Assembly: GCA_028289465.1 (NCBI GenBank) | Contig: JANQPM010000012.1 | Span: forward strand, 1 to 37,956 | DNA from: Lysobacterales bacterium | Lineage (GTDB): Bacteria > Pseudomonadota > Gammaproteobacteria > Xanthomonadales > SZUA-36 | Direction: 5' to 3' | Length of the DNA: 37,956 nucleotides | Shown here: piece after piece, positions 36,496 through 37,956 of the stretch | Position numbering within the stretch: the first letter of the stretch is position 1 | Layout: each line of letters opens with the position of its first letter | Translations under genes and position numbers: made by a program | The notes under the pieces: model-generated | Database searches by the model: none | What the model was told of the DNA's origin: nothing | What the model saw: only the letters and a program-made list of their open reading frames with translations

Positions 36496-37050
36496 TCACC
36501 TTTCACGGGAGAACAAGTCGATCGTTGAGCTGGTGGCGATAACAAGCCTGTTCCCACAAGGTGAAAAGCCATAACAAGCTACGTCATCATCACCATGCGT
36601 TGGAGCAAGTCGCACTAAGCTGGATATTCGCTTTTCGTCCCATACGCTTTCGCCTGGTTCGCAAAGAACAACAAACCCTTCCGGCCAGTTAGGACACAGA
36701 AGCGAAGCCGACCAACCGTCCTGCGCTACAGTTGGCAGTCCACCTCCGTGAATTCCAGCGACATGTAAACTTTCACCTTCAAGTGGACCGATACCCAAAC
36801 AGGTAAGGGCTGATAGGTCGTACCAAGAACCATCATAGTTTGAGTCCCTAGCCACCTTCTCCCCAGTGCGGGTGGAAAAAACGCCGCGCCCCGAACTTGT
36901 AACCACCAATAGATAATCAGAATCGTCTGAAAAGCCTGCAGCTTCAAAACCACCGATAGCAATCGATGCGACAGGGACCCAGGGCACTGGGGTGTCACCT
37001 CTTTCTATTTTCCGAAGTTTTTCGACTAATTTTTTTGTATAAGAATTCAA
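36496..37050 (-). CDS. Immunity protein candidate of the current Rhs toxin
   Basis: A 184-aa protein starting at TTG 37050 with GAGGG four bases upstream, 20 bp after the toxin stop. It has beta-propeller-like blades: SIAIGGFEAAGFSDDSDYLL, VVTSSGRGVFSTRTGEKVAR, LTCLGIGPLEGESLHVAGIH, GGGLPTVAQDGW and LVRLAPTHGDDDVACYGFSP ending NRLVIATSSTIDLFSRE. No signal peptide, so it acts in the cytosol. Proteins with this SSGRGVF/GIGPLEGE pattern are, to my recollection, frequent next to Rhs tips. Pairing with the upstream tip is inferred from position. Confidence 0.75.
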   Translation of the reverse strand: MNSYTKKLVEKLRKIERGDTPVPWVPVASIAIGGFEAAGFSDDSDYLLVVTSSGRGVFSTRTGEKVARDSNYDGSWYDLSALTCLGIGPLEGESLHVAGIHGGGLPTVAQDGWSASLLCPNWPEGFVVLCEPGESVWDEKRISSLVRLAPTHGDDDVACYGFSPCGNRLVIATSSTIDLFSRER

Positions 37051-37070
37051 TGAACCCTCACTTGTAAGCG

Positions 37071-37956
37071 CTATGGCTCGATTATCCTAATACTTCCCGG
37101 GACTATATTCTCCAACAAATCATCAAACATATTCGATGGTACTCCGAACTGATCCGGAGCTACAGTAGCGTCTACCCGCTGTGGCAACCCTGGGTTCAAT
37201 CTACCCATGTTCTGAGGAACAGAGCTATCGCGTAAACGGTCGATAAACATAGGGTCAAGCTCAAATCTTACAATTGATGCGCCATCTCCCCTTCTCGCTA
37301 GTAATTCAAAGGCGCGTGACTGCTGGTTAACGTTAATAAACAGCATATCATTACCTACAATCTGCAGGTTTCCAGTGTCATCAAGAACAAATCTAAACTT
37401 GCTCGCATTCGGTATTGTGCCACCTTGTACTCTGAATACAGGAATTCCAGATTGGCGGCTTGATGCCCTAGTTCTACCAATCCTCGCGCCAGTTCCACCA
37501 CCAACGCCGCCAGCAGCGATTGCCACTAGTTCAGCAAATGCAGCGCCACCCTTCTGCGCAGGCGTCGTTTCAAACTCAGGGAACAAACCCCGGGCATCCC
37601 AAAATCCAAGTGGACTACTAAGCCCAACGGCCAGAATATCAAAGTTAGCGTTAGCCAAATACTTATAATAACCAACAACAAAATCGCCAACAGTTCCACC
37701 AGGTTGCCCATTGTAACCCCAGTCAGTCGTAGCAGGCAGGATGTGCGCACGGGCTCTGTCCAGCAAGGAAGCCTGTGATTCACCCACCTGCGAAACGGTA
37801 TCCGCGACGACATTTGAGCCCGTATTATCAAGCCCCCCAACACCGCCTTCACCCGGGTCAGACGGCTGGCCCGCTCGGCCGGGACCAGTCAGTCCGGCAC
37901 CGAATGACGGACCGCCAATCGGTTGCACGCCGCCACCAAACCAGTTGCCAGCACCA
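37071..37956 (-). CDS. C-terminal part of an Rhs polymorphic toxin, 5' end outside window
   Basis: The frame is open to the right edge, so the Rhs core lies outside. It starts with linker residues NWFGGGVQPIGGPSFGAGLT, then GRAGQPSDPGEGGVGGLDN, a variable middle with a hydrophobic Gly-rich stretch (AAFAELVAIAAGGVGGGTGA), and a tip VFRVQGGTIPNASKFRFVLD, GNLQIVGNDMLFINVNQQSR, AFELLARRGDGASIVRFELD, LRDSSVPQNMGRLNPGLPQR and VDATVAPDQFGVPSN. Similar tips (LFIN..RA..L..R....FE..P) are common on Rhs proteins; an ADP-ribosyltransferase-like activity is possible but I cannot confirm catalytic residues. It is the only tip here that may still be joined to a complete Rhs protein. Immunity candidate follows. 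Confidence 0.75.
   Translation of the reverse strand, partial: GAGNWFGGGVQPIGGPSFGAGLTGPGRAGQPSDPGEGGVGGLDNTGSNVVADTVSQVGESQASLLDRARAHILPATTDWGYNGQPGGTVGDFVVGYYKYLANANFDILAVGLSSPLGFWDARGLFPEFETTPAQKGGAAFAELVAIAAGGVGGGTGARIGRTRASSRQSGIPVFRVQGGTIPNASKFRFVLDDTGNLQIVGNDMLFINVNQQSRAFELLARRGDGASIVRFELDPMFIDRLRDSSVPQNMGRLNPGLPQRVDATVAPDQFGVPSNMFDDLLENIVPGSIRIIEP
37327..37408. repeat. 82-bp perfect direct repeat, copy 2
   Basis: Inside the toxin tip, coding ASKFRFVLDDTGNLQIVGND and MLFINV. Identical to 34321-34402. Confidence 0.95.
37824..37956. repeat. Rhs linker repeat, copy 2
   Basis: Partner of 35979-36111; reaches the window edge, so the homologous block may be longer. Confidence 0.9.

Overview
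The window is chromosomal DNA from a GC-rich Gram-negative bacterium, most likely a gammaproteobacterium. The clues are the histidine operon order hisG-D-C-B-H-A-F-IE behind a TrpR-like regulator, fused hisB and hisIE, lipoprotein and signal-peptide types, VapBC, and an Rhs toxin locus. A Xanthomonadales- or Woeseiales-like lineage would fit, but I cannot fix the genus. No rRNA, tRNA, CRISPR array, complete IS element or replication origin was seen.

Left part (1-6077): a minus-strand cluster holds an unknown 105-aa beta-rich protein, a two-helix membrane protein that I read as a bacterial TM-STING (Cap13-like), a SnoaL/NTF2-like protein and a partial antibiotic-biosynthesis-monooxygenase-like protein. 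No CD-NTase (cGAS-like cyclase) lies beside the STING gene, so it is an orphan relative to known CBASS operons. Next come a YghU/YfcG-type glutathione transferase, an ATP-grasp ligase with a decapitated gene remnant in front, a degenerate second GST, a secreted DUF4097-type protein, and a repeat-rich non-coding stretch.

Centre (6078-13552): a tight nine-gene histidine operon, led by a TrpR/YerC-family regulator with a sigma70 promoter and a perfect palindrome at the transcription start. HisC has a tandem pentapeptide tail, and the HisB phosphatase half lacks the zinc-loop cysteines.

13666-30649: mostly single housekeeping or accessory genes: a DUF1579-like protein; an exported amidase; an ArsR / ArsI-like lyase / small CC membrane protein operon with two palindromes; a BlaI repressor with an M56 membrane protease carrying a large repeated ectodomain; a beta-CASP nuclease; a DUF885 lipoprotein peptidase; a membrane protein with a PadR regulator; a secreted beta-helix-like protein; a Mpo1-like (DUF962) protein; a POT-type peptide transporter divergent from an M20 peptidase; and an exported SRPBCC protein. 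Small intergenic repeats, including a REP-like inverted pair, recur.

Right end (30650-37956): a vapBC toxin-antitoxin pair, then a visibly AT-richer minus-strand array at the 3' end of an rhs gene that runs off the right edge. It holds the current Rhs C-terminal toxin and its immunity gene, followed by displaced orphan modules: a truncated immunity gene, a TNT-type NADase tip with a small Cys-rich immunity candidate, another immunity-like gene, a toxin-tip fragment sharing an exact 82-bp block with the current tip, a small protein resembling EF-Tu domain III, and two rhs core fragments enclosing another tip and immunity candidate. Recurrent linker and intergenic repeats between modules suggest toxin exchange by homologous recombination.
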